From: DATGLE01 sp035294325
Lineage (GTDB): Bacteria; Chloroflexota; Ktedonobacteria; Ktedonobacterales; Ktedonobacteraceae
Direction of reading: 5' to 3'
DNA length: 59,612 nucleotides
NCBI GenBank assembly: GCA_035294325.1
Contig: DATGLE010000151.1
Location: 1 to 59,612, forward strand
Shown: positions 58,108-59,612 of the stretch, piece by piece
How positions within the stretch are numbered: position 1 is the stretch's first letter
How the letters are laid out: every line of letters starts with the position of its first letter
Position numbers and translations under genes: made by a program
Notes under the pieces: generated by a model
Told to the model about the DNA's origin: nothing
Databases searched by the model: none
Seen by the model: the letters and a program-made list of their open reading frames with translations, nothing else

Positions 58108-58431
58108 ATATCCTCCGTAGAATCAAAAAAACCGACAATCGTCAACAGGACGAAGTTGTCGGTATTGCAAGCTCCGTGGTACCACCCGTATTGAATCGAG
58201 CGCAGCGCTCATCCCCTGACACAAAGCGCAGCGTTTTCGATTCCGCTCGGCTCGCCCGCTAACGGGGGACATCCGGGGCTGCCTACTCGCTAACGGATTT
58301 CAGCAGCCGGCTCCGGGGTGAACTTCGACGCGCATTCTTGCGAAAAGGCTTGCAGTCGATGGCCCTTTCTCCCTGAGCATTCCCTGTGCGCCTACTCTCC
58401 CCATCCTCGCCTTTTATGCTATTTTATATTA
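58108..58431 (-). promoter_or_regulatory. T-box leader for pheS-pheT, specifier UUC (Phe)
   Basis: On the minus strand a leader of about 320 bases precedes pheS. The conserved T-box, GGGTGGTACCACGGAGC, is at about 58188-58171; its TGGT can pair with the ACCA end of tRNA with discriminator A. The terminator stem CCGACAA/TTGTCGG with T7 (58162-58125) follows, mutually exclusive with the antiterminator. The stem I part has an AG-bulge-like AGAGTAGG (near 58400) and a specifier candidate TTC at 58322-58320 in AAGTTCACC, matching Phe. A -10-like TATACT (58443-58438) lies just upstream, with a weak -35. Confidence 0.9.
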
Positions 58432-58509
58432 GAGTAGAGTATACCAGATCCGCCGCTGAAAGTCCAGCACTTTTAAGAGCATGCCTGCGGCGCTGCATCC
58501 TCTCTTGCC

Positions 58510-58625
58510 AGGTGCTCGCGCGGCTCCGTCGCGCAGACCTATAGTGTAGTGTGGGAAATGTGCGGCTCCGCCGCACATTTCCCACACTACATATAAATAA
58601 GGCGAGCGCCGCAGGCGCGAGAACG
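58510..58625. repeat. Shell-and-palindrome repeat, copy 10
   Basis: The centre (58545-58591) has perfect 22-bp arms and loop TCC; inner arm AGTGTGGGAAATGTGCGGC. Shell pieces GCTCGCGCGGCTCCGTCGCG and GGCGAGCGCCGCAGGCGCGA flank it. It ends at the stop of the ABC-LytTR gene and lies upstream of the pheS promoter. Confidence 0.92.
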
Positions 58626-59612
58626 CTAATACCCCAGAAGATCCTGCAATTCCTTTTCACACTGCTTGCTGAGCGGAATCATCGTCTCCTTCTCATCGTT
58701 GAGCAGCAGCGTATAGCTGTTACGTGTATATTGAATGACAGCCTTGATGTGCTGGAGGTTGACGAGATAGGCGCGGTGGGCCTTAAAGAAGCCACGACCA
58801 GCCAGGCGGCTCTCCAACTCCTGCAAGGTGAGGTTGGTGGTAGCCTCCTCGTGCGCCGTATGCAGATACGTCTTGCCATCGCGGCTGGTGGCATAGAGCA
58901 GATCGCCGGGATCAAAGAGCATAATGCGATCCTCTTTGCGCGCCGGCACCTTGTAGGGCGTCAGGCGTTCGGGCGCAACCGGCTCTTTGCTCCCATCGGT
59001 CGCAGTGTAGCTGTTAATGATACGGCCATCACTCAGCTCTACTACGTGCGTGCAGCATTTGCCAGCCCATGCCAGGTCATCAGCCGTCAAGAGGACGGCA
59101 GTTCCCTCGCTCGCGATCTGCGTAATCAGCCGGGCAAAGAGCGCCTGCGTATCGATATCGGCACGCAAGACGGGTTGATCGAGCAGGCACAACGCCGGGC
59201 GGCAGAGCAGGAGGCGCGCGAAGGCCAGGCGCCGCTGCGCTGACGGAGTGAGCTTATTGACGGGGCGCTGCGCCTGGTCGCTCAGCCCGATCAGCGCCAG
59301 GGCCTCATCGATCTTGCTGCTGGGTGCCCTGTACAACTGGCGGTAAAATTCCAGATTGGCCCGCACCGAGAGCCGGTCATAGAGCAGGTCCTCTTCAAAC
59401 ATCGCCGCAATGCGCGCTCGCACCGCCGGGACGCGGTAGATATCCTGCTCATCAAGCATGACGGTGCCGCCGCTGGGCAGCAGCATGCCCGCAAGGATAC
59501 GCACCAGCAGCGACTTGCCGCTATGTGGTGGGCCGACGACAGCCACGACCTCGCCCGCTGCGATATCAAGCTGATCGATAAAGAGCGCGCTGCGGTTCTC
59601 TACGATTTTTTC
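58626..59612 (-). CDS. ABC ATPase-like domain fused to LytTR DNA-binding domain (5' end outside window)
   Basis: At least 328 residues; the frame is open to the window edge and its 22 codons there (ending DIAAGEV) match the usual ABC N-terminus, so the start is outside. The ABC part has Walker A GPPHSGKS and D-loop region ALCLLDQP, where Gln replaces the catalytic Glu. The H-switch reads LLTADDL with no His, and the signature is LTPSAQRR. These changes suggest ATP binding with little hydrolysis. The C-terminal LytTR domain (last 100 residues) has YLHTAHEEATTNLTLQELES, FFKAHRAYLVNLQHIKAVIQ and a Ser-Lys-Gln end. Similar ABC-LytTR regulators exist in Firmicutes. Target genes are probably upstream of the window. 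Confidence 0.85.
   Translation of the reverse strand, partial: EKIVENRSALFIDQLDIAAGEVVAVVGPPHSGKSLLVRILAGMLLPSGGTVMLDEQDIYRVPAVRARIAAMFEEDLLYDRLSVRANLEFYRQLYRAPSSKIDEALALIGLSDQAQRPVNKLTPSAQRRLAFARLLLCRPALCLLDQPVLRADIDTQALFARLITQIASEGTAVLLTADDLAWAGKCCTHVVELSDGRIINSYTATDGSKEPVAPERLTPYKVPARKEDRIMLFDPGDLLYATSRDGKTYLHTAHEEATTNLTLQELESRLAGRGFFKAHRAYLVNLQHIKAVIQYTRNSYTLLLNDEKETMIPLSKQCEKELQDLLGY

Noticed and set aside
3521..58591. Palindromes as CRISPR repeats or one transposon family with a transposase
   Set aside because: Copies are kilobases apart with no spacer arrays and no cas gene or transposase is in the window.

Overview
The window looks like chromosome of a filamentous, spore-forming-type Chloroflexota, most likely a Ktedonobacteria relative. 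This is inferred from family content (zinc-ribbon kinases with WD40 repeats, zinc-ribbon/membrane/Ig-like repeat proteins, a TIGR03118 protein, a bPH-ABC fusion, many short operons) and was not tested by any search. Coding density is high. There is no transposase, integrase, phage gene or CRISPR array. Housekeeping genes (rplU-rpmA, purH, pheS-pheT, prs, tRNA-Arg) mark it as core chromosome.

Layout. 1-3.5 kb: a short cysteinyl-tRNA-synthetase/MshC-like ligase behind tatD, then a secreted TIGR03118 protein. 3.6-7.1 kb: cupredoxin lipoprotein, a PadR regulator divergent from a small membrane protein whose promoter lies inside matching operator dyads, and a patatin lipase. 7.4-11.2 kb: a MerR regulator with an ABC exporter operon. 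11.5-20.4 kb, all minus strand: S9 peptidase-prs-methyltransferase, HIT-three glycosyltransferases, and an Arg/Gly/Pro-rich zinc-ribbon protein. 20.7-25.2 kb: rplU-rpmA behind a strong promoter and leader, then a kinase-WD40 gene and acyl-CoA dehydrogenase, ending against a 37-residue basic protein. 25.6-34 kb: YcxB-like protein, a hydrolase-fold protein without its nucleophile, psuG, purH, a secreted protein with an Asn/Gly/His tail, NUDIX hydrolase and tRNA-Arg. 34-46 kb: LysM-CHAP cell-wall protein, epimerase, LuxR-type response regulator, radical SAM protein, a sigma-like factor paired with an XRE protein, methyltransferase, Uma2 protein, MacB-type permease and an SDR. 46-54 kb: three zinc-ribbon/membrane-anchored proteins and a [2Fe-2S]-like protein. 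54-59.6 kb: pheS-pheT behind a T-box leader, then an ABC-ATPase/LytTR protein cut by the window edge.

The most striking non-coding feature is a dispersed repeat family, about one copy per 6 kb. A GC-rich shell surrounds a central, almost always perfect palindrome of 22-29 bp arms and a 3-4 nt loop. Arm sequences differ from copy to copy, yet the two arms of each copy remain exact complements, so change is compensated within each copy. Six of eleven copies lie between divergent genes and one copy is a shell without its centre. Separately, many convergent gene ends share long, near-perfect inverted repeats that reach into the stop codons.

Regulation readable from sequence: PadR dyads around a promoter, a MerR-type promoter with a 20-bp spacer over a dyad, a T-box with specifier UUC for pheS-pheT, and a structured leader before rplU. 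Several proteins have lost key catalytic or ligand residues (hydrolase-fold protein, ABC-LytTR protein, ferredoxin-like protein, first cupredoxin domain), which suggests binding or sensing roles. Start sites were chosen from ribosome-binding sites and differ in many places from the longest open frame.
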